Shown here: one piece after another, positions 17,788 through 27,486 of the stretch | Layout of the letters: each line of letters begins with the position of its first letter | How positions within the stretch are numbered: position 1 is the stretch's first letter | Assembly: GCF_022271435.1 (NCBI RefSeq) | Contig: NZ_JAFIQY010000001.1 | Span: 372,001-436,000 of the forward strand | DNA: 64,000 bases | Reading direction: 5' to 3' | Origin: Streptomyces monomycini | GTDB lineage: Bacteria > Actinomycetota > Actinomycetes > Streptomycetales > Streptomycetaceae | Program-made: the position numbers and the translations under genes | The notes under the pieces: generated by a model | The model's database searches: none | What the model was told of the DNA's origin: nothing | Seen by the model: only the letters and a program-made list of their open reading frames with translations

Positions 17788-19044
17788 TCACGTGGTGCCC
17801 GCGGCGGTGCCGGAACGGGCGGCGTCCCGCCGGACCCGGGTGACGGTGAACGCCAGCGCGACGGCCGAGACCAGGGCCAGCAGGAGCAGGCCCAGGGCGT
17901 AACTCCCGGAGGCACTGAAGATCGCGCCCATCACCAGCGGAGGAATGAACCCGCCCAGGCCGCCCGCGGCGCCGACCACGCCGGTGACCGAACCCACCTT
18001 GTTCGCCGGGGCGAGCTGCGCCACCAGGGCGAAGGTGGCACCGCTGCCCGCGCCGAGCGCGGCGGCCATGGCCAGGAAGGCGATGGTGCCCACCGGAGCG
18101 AGCGCCGGGGTCGCCGACTGCACGGCGGCCCCCACGACGACCACCGCCAGCGATCCGGCGAGGACGCGGACCGAGCCCAGCCGGTCCGACAGCCAGCCGC
18201 CGACCGGACGCATGGCCACCGCCAGCAGGACGAAGCCGGCCATCCGGTTGGCGGCGTCGGCCTGGCCGAGTCCGTAACCGGTCTTCAGGTAGGTCGGCAG
18301 GTAGACCGAGAAGGCGACGTAGCCGCCGAACGCCACGGCGTACAGGGCGGAAGCCTGCCAGGTGACGGACAGGCGGGAGGTGTCGGCGAGACGGCGGGCC
18401 AGCGGCTCGGTCGGTACGGTACGGCCGGGCGCGTCCCGCAGCAGTACGGCGGCCAGCACGGCGTAGACGGCCAGCGCCGCGGCGGTGATCAGGAACGGGT
18501 TGGCCATACTGTGCGCGTCGACCAGCTTGACGGTGGTCAGCGCGCTGATGGCGGTGCCGCCCATACCCGCGCCGAAGACGCCGATCGCCAGCCCGCGCCG
18601 CTCCGGCGGGTACCAGCCGCTGACGAACGGCACGCCGACGGCGAAGGCCGTGCCGCCGATGCCCAGGAAGAACCCGCCGACCAGCAGGGCGACCAGCGAG
18701 GAATGGCCGAACAGGCCCAGGTAGAGCACCGGCACGATCGTCGCGGCGGACACCAGGGGGAACATCACCCGGCCGCCGAACCGGTCGGTCAGCGCGCCCA
18801 CCGGGATCCGGCCCAGCGACCCGACCACGACCGGCACCGCCACCAGCAGGGACTGCTCGAACGAGCTGAGCGCCAGGGTCTCCTTGAAGCGCGGGCCCAG
18901 CGGGCTCAGCAGCGCCCACGCCCAGAAGTTCACCGCGAAGCCCAGCGTGGCCAGGGTGAGCATGATCGCCGGGCGGCCGGCCGGGGAAGTGCGGCCTGTC
19001 GCCTGCGCCGGCACGGCGCGGACGGATTCCTCAAGCGGGCACAT
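17788..19044 (-). CDS. narK: Nitrate/nitrite transporter of the NNP family
   Basis: A 418-residue, 12-helix MFS protein. Both nitrate signature motifs are present: GVPFVSGWYPPERRGLAIG then FGAGMGG (helix 5), and ATFALVAQLAPANKVGSVTG then GAAGGLGGF (helix 11). It would import nitrate and/or export nitrite across the cytoplasmic membrane. It lies 149 bases downstream of narI on the same strand, so it may be co-transcribed with narGHJI or have its own promoter. About 100 bases separate it from hemY. Confidence 0.92.
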   Translation of the reverse strand: MCPLEESVRAVPAQATGRTSPAGRPAIMLTLATLGFAVNFWAWALLSPLGPRFKETLALSSFEQSLLVAVPVVVGSLGRIPVGALTDRFGGRVMFPLVSAATIVPVLYLGLFGHSSLVALLVGGFFLGIGGTAFAVGVPFVSGWYPPERRGLAIGVFGAGMGGTAISALTTVKLVDAHSMANPFLITAAALAVYAVLAAVLLRDAPGRTVPTEPLARRLADTSRLSVTWQASALYAVAFGGYVAFSVYLPTYLKTGYGLGQADAANRMAGFVLLAVAMRPVGGWLSDRLGSVRVLAGSLAVVVVGAAVQSATPALAPVGTIAFLAMAAALGAGSGATFALVAQLAPANKVGSVTGVVGAAGGLGGFIPPLVMGAIFSASGSYALGLLLLALVSAVALAFTVTRVRRDAARSGTAAGTT

Positions 19045-19193
19045 CGGGTACCTCTCGTTCGAGTCGTTCCGGAAGCCGTCCGGCGCGGGATCTGCATCCC
19101 GCCGCCTTCACGCGGCTCCCGTCTTTCCGCTTCATCGAACCCGCCCATCGGGGGACGGGCCATTCGTCGCGAGCGCCCTCGCGGAAGGCGGTG

Positions 19194-19982
19194 TTACCGG
19201 GGCGCCTTGGGTCCGGTCAGCTCGCGGCGGGCACCGGCGGGGACGCCGGAGTGCCGGTCGTACGGCCGGGTGGCCGTCTTCCGCCGGTAGACCAGGTACG
19301 GGCGGCGCAGATAGCCGACGGGGGCGCTCCACACGTGGACGAGGCGGGTGAAGGGCCAGGCCGCGAACAGCAGACACGCGGTCAGGGCGTGCAGCTGGAA
19401 CAGCAGGGGCGCGCCGGACATGGCCACGGGCTGCGGTTGCAGCAGGAACAGTCCGCGGAACCAGACCGAGACGGTGGAGCGGTAGTCGTATCCGCCGCCG
19501 GCGATGTTGTGGACGACGGTGGCGGCGATGCCCAGCAGCACGGTGGCGGCCAGCAGCGGGAAGAGCATCTTGTCGCTGGAGCTGGTCCGGGTGCGGATGC
19601 GCGGGGCGAGCAGGCGGCGGGCGCTGAGCATGCCCAGGCCCACGACCATGGCCGCACCGGCCACGGAGCCGAGGGCGACCGCCACGGTGTGGTACGTGTG
19701 CTCGCCGATGCCCACCGCCTCGGTCCAGGACGCGGGGACGGCCAGACCCACGACATGTCCGGCGATCACGGCGAACGCGCCGAGGTGGAACAGCGGGCTG
19801 CCCCAGCGCAGCCAGCGGTGTTCCAGCAGCTGGCTGGTGCGGCTGGTCCAGCCGAACTGGTCCTTGCGGAACCGCCAGACGTGTCCGACGGCGAAGACGG
19901 CCAGGCAGATGTAGGGGACGGCGACCCACAGCAGCAGGTCGGTGCCGTTCATCGCGGTGAGGGGGCTGCTGGAGGCGCTCAT
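19194..19982 (-). CDS. narI: Respiratory nitrate reductase gamma subunit (cytochrome b)
   Basis: A 262-residue membrane protein with five hydrophobic helices. Heme-ligand histidines typical of NarI are seen: AVGHVWRF and AVIAGHVVGLAV in the N-terminal half, LLFQLHALTACLLF and PFTRLVHVWSAPVGYL in the C-terminal half. It oxidises menaquinol and passes electrons through NarH to NarG. Its ATG at 19982 overlaps the narJ stop (ATGA), so translation is coupled. Confidence 0.95.
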   Translation of the reverse strand: MSASSSPLTAMNGTDLLLWVAVPYICLAVFAVGHVWRFRKDQFGWTSRTSQLLEHRWLRWGSPLFHLGAFAVIAGHVVGLAVPASWTEAVGIGEHTYHTVAVALGSVAGAAMVVGLGMLSARRLLAPRIRTRTSSSDKMLFPLLAATVLLGIAATVVHNIAGGGYDYRSTVSVWFRGLFLLQPQPVAMSGAPLLFQLHALTACLLFAAWPFTRLVHVWSAPVGYLRRPYLVYRRKTATRPYDRHSGVPAGARRELTGPKAPR

Positions 19983-20740
19983 CGGCGGGCATCCGAATCC
20001 ATGGGACCGGTCAGAGGGGGCATCAGCGTCGGCTGGGCCGGTGTGGGCGGTACGAAGGTGCCGGGCGGGGCGAAGCCGGTGCCGCTGTACGGGTCGAGGC
20101 CGACGTCCTCGGCGGGCGGCCCTTCGGCGGCCAGCTTCGCCACCTCCGCCAGCTCCGCGTCGCTGGCCGGCGGCAGCAGGGACAGCAGCGCCGTCAGCAG
20201 TCCGGCGTAGGGGGACCGCACGTCGGACAGGGCGTGGTGGATGAGTTCCAGGCCGCGCCGGTGGCGGCGCAGCGGCGCTTCTCCCGCGCGCGGGCCGGCC
20301 AGTGCGGCGAATTCCAGGACGACGGGCAGGTGGTCGGGGAGTTCGCCGCCGTCGGCGCTCCAGCCGGCGGCCCGGTAGGTCTGGGCGAGGGTCAGCAGGG
20401 CCATGCCTCGTCGGCGGGTGTCGCCATGCAAGTAGTAGGTGAGGTAGAGGCTGCTTTTACGGCGCAGGTCGAAGATTTCCACGTAGTGGCTCTCCAGTGC
20501 CTCGGCGGGCTGGGCCGCGAACCAGGTGGTGAAGGCAGCCAGCTCGTCGGCAGCGGGCGAGGGCGGCAGCGCGTCCACGGCGGCGCCCAGCGCGGGCCGT
20601 TCTGCGGTCAGTTCGGCGTCCGGGTACTGCAACAGGAGCGACAGCAGCCGCAGCAGGAGCGCGCGCTGTGCGGCCTCTTCGGGGCCGGGGCGGGCTCCGC
20701 GCCCGGCCGCCGGGCGGATGCGCGTGCGCAGGGTGCTCAT
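19979..20740 (-). CDS. narJ: Nitrate reductase molybdenum cofactor assembly chaperone
   Basis: A 253-residue NarJ/TorD-family chaperone. Conserved blocks include LLSLLLQYPDAEL, SHYVEIFDLRRKSSLYLTYY, DTRRRGMALLTLAQTYRAAG and ELPDHLPVVLEFAAL. It binds apo-NarGH and assists cofactor insertion before membrane attachment; it is not part of the final complex. The C-terminus carries a Pro-rich extension. The ATG at 20740 overlaps the narH stop by four bases (ATGA). Confidence 0.93.
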   Translation of the reverse strand: MSTLRTRIRPAAGRGARPGPEEAAQRALLLRLLSLLLQYPDAELTAERPALGAAVDALPPSPAADELAAFTTWFAAQPAEALESHYVEIFDLRRKSSLYLTYYLHGDTRRRGMALLTLAQTYRAAGWSADGGELPDHLPVVLEFAALAGPRAGEAPLRRHRRGLELIHHALSDVRSPYAGLLTALLSLLPPASDAELAEVAKLAAEGPPAEDVGLDPYSGTGFAPPGTFVPPTPAQPTLMPPLTGPMDSDARR

Positions 20741-22284
20741 GCGGTGTCTCCCGCGAGGTTGTCGGAGGTGGTGGTGCGTCGCCGCAGGGCCGGAATCCCG
20801 AGCATGACCTTGCGGTCGGTGCCGGACGGGGCGTCGGAGCTCTCCACGGGGCAGCGGTCTTCCATCGCGCTGAGCGCGGCGGCGTCCTCCCGGTGGGCTG
20901 CGGGGACCACGTACCGGTCGGCGTACTTGGCGACGGCCAGCAGCCGGTGCAGGTCCTCGGCCTGCGCGGATGTGAGGCCGACGGCCTTGAGGGCGCTCTC
21001 GTCGCCCTGTTCGCCGAGGGTGCGCTGCCGCATGTGGCTGCGGAGCGCGGTCAGTTTCATCAGGACCCCGGCGACGACGTCGGTGTCTCCGGCAGCGAAG
21101 AGGTTGGCCAGGTAGTCCAGCGGGATGCGCAGCCGGGTGACGGCGGCGAAGACGTGGTCGGGGTCCTCGGCGTTGCCGCCCGCCTCGCCGACGGCGTCCA
21201 GGACCGGGGACAGCGGCGGCACGTACCAGACCATGGGCAGCGTGCGGTACTCCGGGTGCAGCGGCAGGGCCACCTTGTACTCGCTGATCAGGGCGCGTAC
21301 GGGTGAGCGGCGGGCGGCGTCGATCCAGTCCTCGGGGATGCCGGACCGCCGGGCGGCGTCGCGGACTTCGGGATCGGCCGGGTCGAGGAAGACGTTCCGC
21401 TGGGCGTCCAGCAGGTCCTGCTCGTCGGCCACGGCGGCGGCCTCGCCGACCCGGTCGGCGTCGTAGAGCACCAGGCCGAGGTAGCGCAGGCGTCCGACGC
21501 AGGTTTCGGAGCAGACGGTGGGCTGTCCGGCCTCGATGCGCGGGAAGCAGAAGGTGCACTTCTCGGCCTTGCCGGTGGCGTGGTTGACGTAGACCTTCTT
21601 GTACGGGCAGGCGGTGACGCACATCCGCCAGCCGCGGCAGCGGTCCTGGTCGACGAGGACGATGCCGTCCTCGGCCCGCTTGTACATCGCCCCGGACGGG
21701 CAGGCGGAGACGCAGGCCGGGTTGAGGCAGTGCTCGCACAGCCGCGGCAGGTGGAACAGGAAGGTCTGCTCGAACTCGAACTTCACCTTCTCGGCCAGGT
21801 CGCCGCTCAGGTTGGGGTCGCCGGCCGCCGTCTCGGCCGCGCCGCCGAGGCCGTCCTCCCAGTTGGCGCCCCAGGTGATGGCGGTCGGCTTGCCCGTGAG
21901 CACCGAGCGGGGGCGGGCGACGGGCACGTCCTGGCCGGCGGGGGCGCTGACGAGGTTGTCGTAGTCGTAGGTGACCGGCTCGTAGTAGTCCTCGATGGCC
22001 GGCAGGTCGGGGTTGGAGAACAGGGAGGCCAGGCGCTTGAGGCGGCCGCCGGAACGCAGCACCAGGCGCCCGCGCCGGTCCAGCTCCCAGCCGCCCTTCC
22101 ACTGCCGCTGGTCCTCGTAGCGGCGGGGATAGCCGACGCCGGGCTTGGTCTCGACGTTGTTGAACCAGGCGTACTCCACGCCGGTGCGGTTGGTCCAGGT
22201 CTGCTTGCAGGTGACCGAGCAGGTGTGGCAGCCGATGCACTTGTCGAGGTTCATCACCATCGCCACTTGGGCCATGACGCGCAT
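20737..22284 (-). CDS. narH: Respiratory nitrate reductase beta subunit (iron-sulfur)
   Basis: A 515-residue ferredoxin-like subunit. Cys clusters: KCIGCHTCSVTCK near the N-terminus, CEHCLNPACVSACPSGA, RCRGWRMCVTACPYKKVY (Trp replacing one Cys, the [3Fe-4S] signature of NarH) and CTFCFPRIEAGQPTVCSETC. It wires NarI to NarG. The ATG at 22284 leaves one base after the narG stop. Length matches the family. Confidence 0.95.
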   Translation of the reverse strand: MRVMAQVAMVMNLDKCIGCHTCSVTCKQTWTNRTGVEYAWFNNVETKPGVGYPRRYEDQRQWKGGWELDRRGRLVLRSGGRLKRLASLFSNPDLPAIEDYYEPVTYDYDNLVSAPAGQDVPVARPRSVLTGKPTAITWGANWEDGLGGAAETAAGDPNLSGDLAEKVKFEFEQTFLFHLPRLCEHCLNPACVSACPSGAMYKRAEDGIVLVDQDRCRGWRMCVTACPYKKVYVNHATGKAEKCTFCFPRIEAGQPTVCSETCVGRLRYLGLVLYDADRVGEAAAVADEQDLLDAQRNVFLDPADPEVRDAARRSGIPEDWIDAARRSPVRALISEYKVALPLHPEYRTLPMVWYVPPLSPVLDAVGEAGGNAEDPDHVFAAVTRLRIPLDYLANLFAAGDTDVVAGVLMKLTALRSHMRQRTLGEQGDESALKAVGLTSAQAEDLHRLLAVAKYADRYVVPAAHREDAAALSAMEDRCPVESSDAPSGTDRKVMLGIPALRRRTTTSDNLAGDTA

Positions 22285-22285
22285 G

Positions 22286-25200
22286 TCAGTACTCCACATC
22301 CTGGCCGCGGCGGCGGATGACGGTGACTTCGTCGCGCTGGTTGCCGGTGGGGCCGTAGTAGTTGAAGGCGTAGGTGAACTGGGCGTAGCCGCCGGCCAGG
22401 TGCGACGGCTTGAGCAGCAGCCGGGTCAGGGAGTTGTGCATCCCGCCGCGCTTGCCGCTGACCTCCGTCTTCGGCACGTTCACCGTGCGGTCCTTGGCGT
22501 GGTACATGTACACCGTGCCCTCGGGCATCCGGTGGGTGACCACCGCGCGGGCCGCCACGACGCCGTTGCGGTTGTACGCCTCGATCCACTCGTTGTCCTT
22601 GACGCCGATCTTCTCCGCGTCGGCGGTGCTCATCCAGATCACCGGGCCGCCGCGGGACAGCGCGAGCATGTAGGCGTTGTCCTGGTACTCGGAATGGATG
22701 GACCACTTGGAGTGCGGGGTGAGGTAGCGGACCGTCACCTCGGCGCGGCCGTCCTCGCCCAGGTGCTCGTCGCCGTAATGCCTGGCGGTGTTCAACGGGG
22801 GGCGGTAGACCGGAAGTTGTTCACCGAGTTCGGCCATCCAGTCGTGGTCGACGAAGAAGTGCTGACGGCCGGTGAGGGTGTGCCAGGGCTTGCGGTGCTC
22901 GACGTTGATGACGAACGGGGAGTAGCGGCGGCCGCCGGTCTCGCTGCCGGACCATTCGTAGGACGTGATCACCGAGCGCGGCTGGACACGGGTGTCGGCG
23001 AAGGTGATGCGTTCCGCCTCCCGCTCGGCGGACAGGTGCGCCAGCTCCGTGCCGGTCCGTTCCTCCAGTGCCCTGAAGCCCTCGGTGGCCAGCCTTCCGT
23101 TGGTGGTGCCGGACAGGGCGAGGATCGCCTCGCACATGTCTGTCGCGGTGGCCAGCGAGGGCCGGCCGTCCGCCGCGCCGCCGCGCCGTACCCCGTTGGT
23201 CCGCCGCAGCCGCTCCAGTTCCTCGTCCGGACGGACCGTGACGCCCTTCGTGGTGGTCCCGAGCCGGTCGAGGAGCGGGCCGACGGCGCGCATCTTGTCC
23301 GCCACCGCCGCGTAGTCCCGCTCGACGGTCACCAGCCTGGGCATGGTGCGCCCGGGAACCGGCGCGCACTCGCCGGCCTTCCAGTCGGCGACGATGCCGC
23401 CGGGCTGGGCCATCTCGTCGGGGGTGTCGTGCTGGAGGGGCACGGCCAGGACGTCGGTACGGGTGCCGAGGTGCTCCTCGGCCAGTTCGCTGAAGCGGTC
23501 GGCGATGGTCAGGAAGGTGTCGTGGTCGGTCCGTGCCTGCCAGGGCGGCGCGATGGCCGGGGTGAAGGCGTGCACGAAGGGGTGCATGTCGGTGCTGGAC
23601 AGGTCGTCCTTCTCGTACCAGGTGGCGGCCGGCAGCACGACGTCGGCGAACAGCCCGGTGGAGGTCATCCGGAAGTCCATGCTGACCAGGAGGTCGAGCT
23701 TGCCTTCAGGGGCCTCCTCGTGCCAGACGACCTCCCGGGGCCGCTTCTCCGGCGGCGTCTCCTCGGAGCGCACGGCCGCATCCGTGCCCAGCAGATGGCG
23801 CAGGAAGTACTCGTTGCCCTTGCCGGAGGAGCCCAGCAGGTTGGCCCGCCACACGGTCAGTACGCGCGGGAAGTTGGCCGGGTCGTCCGGATCCTCGGCG
23901 GCGAAACGCAGGGAGCCGGACGTCAGCTCCTCGACGATGTGCTCGGCCACCGGGCGGCCCGCGGCAGCCGCCTCGTCGGCCAGGTCCAGCGGGTTGCGGT
24001 TGAAGCCGGGGTGGCCGGGGGTCCAGCCCATGCGGACGGCCTGGGCCAGACAGTCGGCGGTGGCGCGGCCGGCGAACCGCCCCTCGCCCAGCGGGGAGGC
24101 CAGCTCGTCCGGTCCGAACGCCTCGTAACGCCACTGGTCGGTGGCCAGGTACCAGTAGGACGTACCGGCCATGTGCCGGGTGGGCCGCTGCCAGTCGAAG
24201 GCGAACGCCAGGTGTTGCAGACCGGTGACGGGCCGGACCTTCTCCTGGCCGACGTAGTGGGCCCAACCACCGCCGTTGACGCCCTGGCAGCCCGTCATGG
24301 TGGTGAGGGCCAGGAAGGCGCGGTAGATGGTGTCGGAGTGGAACCAGTGGTTCGTACCGGCCCCCATGGCGATCATCGAGCGGCCCTCGGTGCGCTCGGC
24401 GTTGCGGGCAAACTCCCGGGCGATACGGGCCGCCTGGGCCGCGGGGACCGAGGTGACGGTCTCCTGCCAGGCCGGGGTGTACGGCTGGGAGGCGTCGTCG
24501 TACGAGGCCGGCCACGTGCCGGGCAGCCCGGGGCGGCGCACGCCGTACTGGGCCAGCATCAGGTCGAAGACGGTGGTCACCTGCCGGCCGCCGATCCGGC
24601 GGACCGGGACGCCGCGCACCATCACGTCACCGCCCTCGGTGGGCCCCTCGTCGAAGCGCGGCAGCGCCACGGTGGCCGTGTCCTCCGCCCGTTCCAGCAG
24701 GCTCAGCTCCGGTTCCGTATCGCCCAGTTCGAGGTTCCACCGGCCCTTGCCCTCCTCGCCCCAGCGGAAGCCGAGCGACCCGTTGGGGACCACCGGCCGC
24801 CCACTGCCGCGGTCGACCAGGACGGTCTTGAAGCGCGCGTTCTCGTCGGTGTCGCCGAGGTCGGCCGCCGTCAGGAAGCGGTCCGGCACCACATCGCCGT
24901 CCCGCTCGCGCAGCGTGACCAGGAACGGGGCGTCGGTGAACCGGCGCAGATAGTTCTCGAAGTAGGGCGTGCCGCGGTCGACCAGGAACTCCCGCAGGAT
25001 GACGTGCCCCATCGCCATCGCCAGGGCTCCGTCCGTCCCCGGGTGCGGCGCCAGCCACTCGTCGGCGTGCTTGACGTTGTCGGCGTAGTCGGGGCTGACG
25101 GCGACGACCTTGGTGCCGTTGTAACGCGTCTCGGTCAGGAAGTGGGCGTCCGGGGTCCGGGTGACGGGGATGTTGGAGCCCCACATGATCAGGTACCCGG

Positions 25201-25981
25201 CGTTCCACCAGTCGGCGGCCTCCGGCACGTCCGTCTGGTCACCGAAGACCTGGGGCGAGGCGACGGGGAGGTCCGCGTACCAGTCGTAGAACGACAGCAG
25301 GGTGCCGCCGATCAGCGAGTGGAACCGCGCCCCCGCGGCGAAGGACGCCATCGACATCGCGGGGATCGGCGAGAACCCGGCCACCCGGTCCGGACCGTAC
25401 GTCTTGACGGTGTGCACCTGGGCCGCGGCGACCAGTTCGGCCACCTCGTCCCAGTCGGCGCGCACCAGCCCGCCCTTGCCCCGGGCCTTCTTGTACGCGC
25501 GGGCCTTGGCCGGGTCCCCGGTGATCTCCGCCCAGGCGGCCACCGGGTCGCCGAGCCGGCGGCGCGCCTCCCGCCACATCTTCAGCAGCGTGCCGCGTAC
25601 GTAGGGGTAGCGGACCCGGCTGGGCGAGTAGGTGTACCAGGAGAACGACGCGCCGCGCGGACAGCCCCGCGGCTCGTACTCGGGGCAGTCGGCACCGATC
25701 GACGGGTAGTCGGTGGCCTGGTGCTCCCAGGTGATGATCCCGTCCTTGACGTAGACCATCCACGAGCAGGACCCGGTGCAGTTGACCCCGTGGGTGGAGC
25801 GGACGACCTTGTCGTGGGCCCAGCGGTCGCGGTAGAAGCCCTCCCACCGCGGGTCCCCCGTGCCGAACACGGCGCGCCCGTCGTCACTCACCTCACGGCG
25901 GTCGAGCAGCCGCCGGCCGGCCAGCGGCCAGCCGCGTGCTTCATCAGCCGCCGACGGGCCGCTGAGCTTCTTGTTCTCCAT
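22286..25981 (-). CDS. narG: Respiratory nitrate reductase alpha subunit (Mo-bisPGD)
   Basis: A 1231-residue catalytic subunit. The FS0 cluster region is HDKVVRSTHGVNCTGSCSW with the distant Cys in EYEPRGCPRGASFSWYTYSP; the molybdenum ligand Asp lies in IMWGSNIPVTRTPDAHF. It reduces nitrate to nitrite on the cytoplasmic face. ATG at 25981 (MENKKLSG) chosen; a much longer in-frame extension overlaps the promoter and the divergent radical SAM gene. First gene of narGHJI, with all junctions tightly spaced. A GGGAC-CAAC-GACCC box is 93 bases upstream. Confidence 0.96.
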   Translation of the reverse strand: MENKKLSGPSAADEARGWPLAGRRLLDRREVSDDGRAVFGTGDPRWEGFYRDRWAHDKVVRSTHGVNCTGSCSWMVYVKDGIITWEHQATDYPSIGADCPEYEPRGCPRGASFSWYTYSPSRVRYPYVRGTLLKMWREARRRLGDPVAAWAEITGDPAKARAYKKARGKGGLVRADWDEVAELVAAAQVHTVKTYGPDRVAGFSPIPAMSMASFAAGARFHSLIGGTLLSFYDWYADLPVASPQVFGDQTDVPEAADWWNAGYLIMWGSNIPVTRTPDAHFLTETRYNGTKVVAVSPDYADNVKHADEWLAPHPGTDGALAMAMGHVILREFLVDRGTPYFENYLRRFTDAPFLVTLRERDGDVVPDRFLTAADLGDTDENARFKTVLVDRGSGRPVVPNGSLGFRWGEEGKGRWNLELGDTEPELSLLERAEDTATVALPRFDEGPTEGGDVMVRGVPVRRIGGRQVTTVFDLMLAQYGVRRPGLPGTWPASYDDASQPYTPAWQETVTSVPAAQAARIAREFARNAERTEGRSMIAMGAGTNHWFHSDTIYRAFLALTTMTGCQGVNGGGWAHYVGQEKVRPVTGLQHLAFAFDWQRPTRHMAGTSYWYLATDQWRYEAFGPDELASPLGEGRFAGRATADCLAQAVRMGWTPGHPGFNRNPLDLADEAAAAGRPVAEHIVEELTSGSLRFAAEDPDDPANFPRVLTVWRANLLGSSGKGNEYFLRHLLGTDAAVRSEETPPEKRPREVVWHEEAPEGKLDLLVSMDFRMTSTGLFADVVLPAATWYEKDDLSSTDMHPFVHAFTPAIAPPWQARTDHDTFLTIADRFSELAEEHLGTRTDVLAVPLQHDTPDEMAQPGGIVADWKAGECAPVPGRTMPRLVTVERDYAAVADKMRAVGPLLDRLGTTTKGVTVRPDEELERLRRTNGVRRGGAADGRPSLATATDMCEAILALSGTTNGRLATEGFRALEERTGTELAHLSAEREAERITFADTRVQPRSVITSYEWSGSETGGRRYSPFVINVEHRKPWHTLTGRQHFFVDHDWMAELGEQLPVYRPPLNTARHYGDEHLGEDGRAEVTVRYLTPHSKWSIHSEYQDNAYMLALSRGGPVIWMSTADAEKIGVKDNEWIEAYNRNGVVAARAVVTHRMPEGTVYMYHAKDRTVNVPKTEVSGKRGGMHNSLTRLLLKPSHLAGGYAQFTYAFNYYGPTGNQRDEVTVIRRRGQDVEY

Positions 25982-26073
25982 GCAACAGAACCTAATTCGG
26001 GGTTGTGCGGGGCACGGTGGGCGAAGCGTCCCGCGCCGCAGGGCCACAGGACCCCGAATGTTTTCGGCCACAC

Positions 26074-26087
26074 GGGACCAACGACCC
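26074..26087. promoter_or_regulatory. Candidate DevR/OsdR-type box upstream of narG
   Basis: GGGAC-CAAC-GACCC keeps the GGGAC...CCC halves of the DosR-type core. It lies between narG and the divergent radical SAM gene, about 93 bases from the narG start, at a position suitable for activation. Confidence 0.5.
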
Positions 26088-26208
26088 TGCGCCGGGGCCG
26101 CCCCGCCCCCGGCGGCGGACGCCTCCCCGGCCGCATGCTGGGGGTGAGCACACCGGAGGTACCCCTCATGTACGACCACTCCCGGCGGCAGGCAACCCGC
26201 CCCGCCCC

Positions 26209-27486
26209 GTGTCCGCCCCGGCGGCCGGCCGCCCGTCCCGTCCCGTGTCCGCCCCGGTGACCGGCGCCCGCCCGGTCCGCCGGCAGCACCAGGCGGTGGC
26301 GGACAGACCGTTCATCGTCATCTGGGAATCGACCCGCGCCTGCCCGCTGGCCTGCCTGCACTGCCGGGCGACCGCGACCCCCGGCCGTGACCCGCGCGAG
26401 CTGGACACCCAGGCCGCCAAAGACCTGATCGACCAGGTAGCCGCCTTCGGACGGCCGGCTCCCCTGTTCGTCGTCACCGGCGGCGACCCCTTCCAGCGCC
26501 CCGATCTGCTGGAACTGATCGTTTACGGCACGCGGACCGGGGTAAGGGTCGCGGTCTCCCCCTCGGGCACCCCGACCCTGACCGCACCGAACCTGCGCGC
26601 CGTGCACGAGGCCGGGGCGGTGGGCCTGTCCCTGAGCCTGGACGGCTCCACCGCCGCACTCCACGACGGCTTCCGCGGTGTCCCCGGCGTCTACCGCTGG
26701 ACCCTGGACGCCTGGGACACCGCCCGCCGCCTGGGCATGAAGGTCCAGATCAACACCACGGTCAGCCGGCACAACCTGCACGACCTGCCGGAGACCGCGG
26801 CCCTGGTCCGCGAACACGGGGTCATGCTGTGGAGCGCCTTCTTCCTCGTCCCGACCGGACGCGGCAGCCGGCTGGCCGCACTCGACCCGGCGGAAACCGA
26901 GGACGTCCTCAACTTCCTCTACGACGTCGGCCTGTCCGTACCCGTGAAGACCACCGAAGCTCACCACTTCCGCCGCGTCGCCCTGCAACGCGCGATTCTG
27001 ACAGCCGAGGGCGCGAACCACGTCCAGGCCCTCCACCTCGGCCCGCTGTACCGCCAACTCCGCCGGCGCGCCGAAGAACTGAACCTCTGCACCGGCCCAC
27101 GCCGGACCCGCCGCCCTCCCCTGGACGTCAACGCCGGCCGGGGCTTCGTCTTCGTCTCCCACACCGGCACCGTGCACCCCAGCGGCTTCCTCCCCCTCTC
27201 GACGGGCAACGTACGTACCCGCCCCCTGACGGAGATCTACCGCGACTCGGACCTCTTCACCGCCCTGCGCGACCCCGGCCAACTCCTCGGCCGCTGCGGC
27301 CGTTGCGAGTTCCGCCACCTCTGCGGAGGCTCCCGCTCCCGCGCCCACGCCGTCACCGGCGACCCGCACGCCGAGGAACCGTGGTGCGGCTACGAACCCG
27401 GGTCGTTTCCCTACCAGGGGGAACTGGCGGAGTTGATGGCTGGAAGCGGCCCCGGCAAGGCGCGGCCGCGTCAGAGCCGGTCGTAG
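26209..27486 (+). CDS. Radical SAM/SPASM protein (TIGR04053-like, heme-synthesis-related group)
   Basis: Radical SAM motif TRACPLACLHCRA (Cys-x3-Cys-x2-Cys), GGDP box, and a C-terminal SPASM-type Cys cluster (LGRCGRCEFRHLCGGSRSR ... PWCGYE). PFIVIWESTRACPLACLHCR is typical of the actinobacterial TIGR04053 group, relatives of AhbC/AhbD/NirJ; a role in heme or peptide modification is inferred only. A strong ribosome site (GGAGGTACCCCTC) leads to ATG 26168, but that frame stops after 30 codons. The enzyme frame has only GTG starts at 26209, 26245 or 26257. The first two lie in copies of a repeat, so the 5' end may be frameshifted. The conserved fold starts after them, so the enzyme could still be active. 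Confidence 0.8.
   Translation: MSAPAAGRPSRPVSAPVTGARPVRRQHQAVADRPFIVIWESTRACPLACLHCRATATPGRDPRELDTQAAKDLIDQVAAFGRPAPLFVVTGGDPFQRPDLLELIVYGTRTGVRVAVSPSGTPTLTAPNLRAVHEAGAVGLSLSLDGSTAALHDGFRGVPGVYRWTLDAWDTARRLGMKVQINTTVSRHNLHDLPETAALVREHGVMLWSAFFLVPTGRGSRLAALDPAETEDVLNFLYDVGLSVPVKTTEAHHFRRVALQRAILTAEGANHVQALHLGPLYRQLRRRAEELNLCTGPRRTRRPPLDVNAGRGFVFVSHTGTVHPSGFLPLSTGNVRTRPLTEIYRDSDLFTALRDPGQLLGRCGRCEFRHLCGGSRSRAHAVTGDPHAEEPWCGYEPGSFPYQGELAELMAGSGPGKARPRQSRS

Noticed and set aside
22145..26260. Very long open frame antisense to narG
   Set aside because: Shadow of narG on the opposite strand; no domain, no ribosome site, while narG itself has all catalytic motifs.
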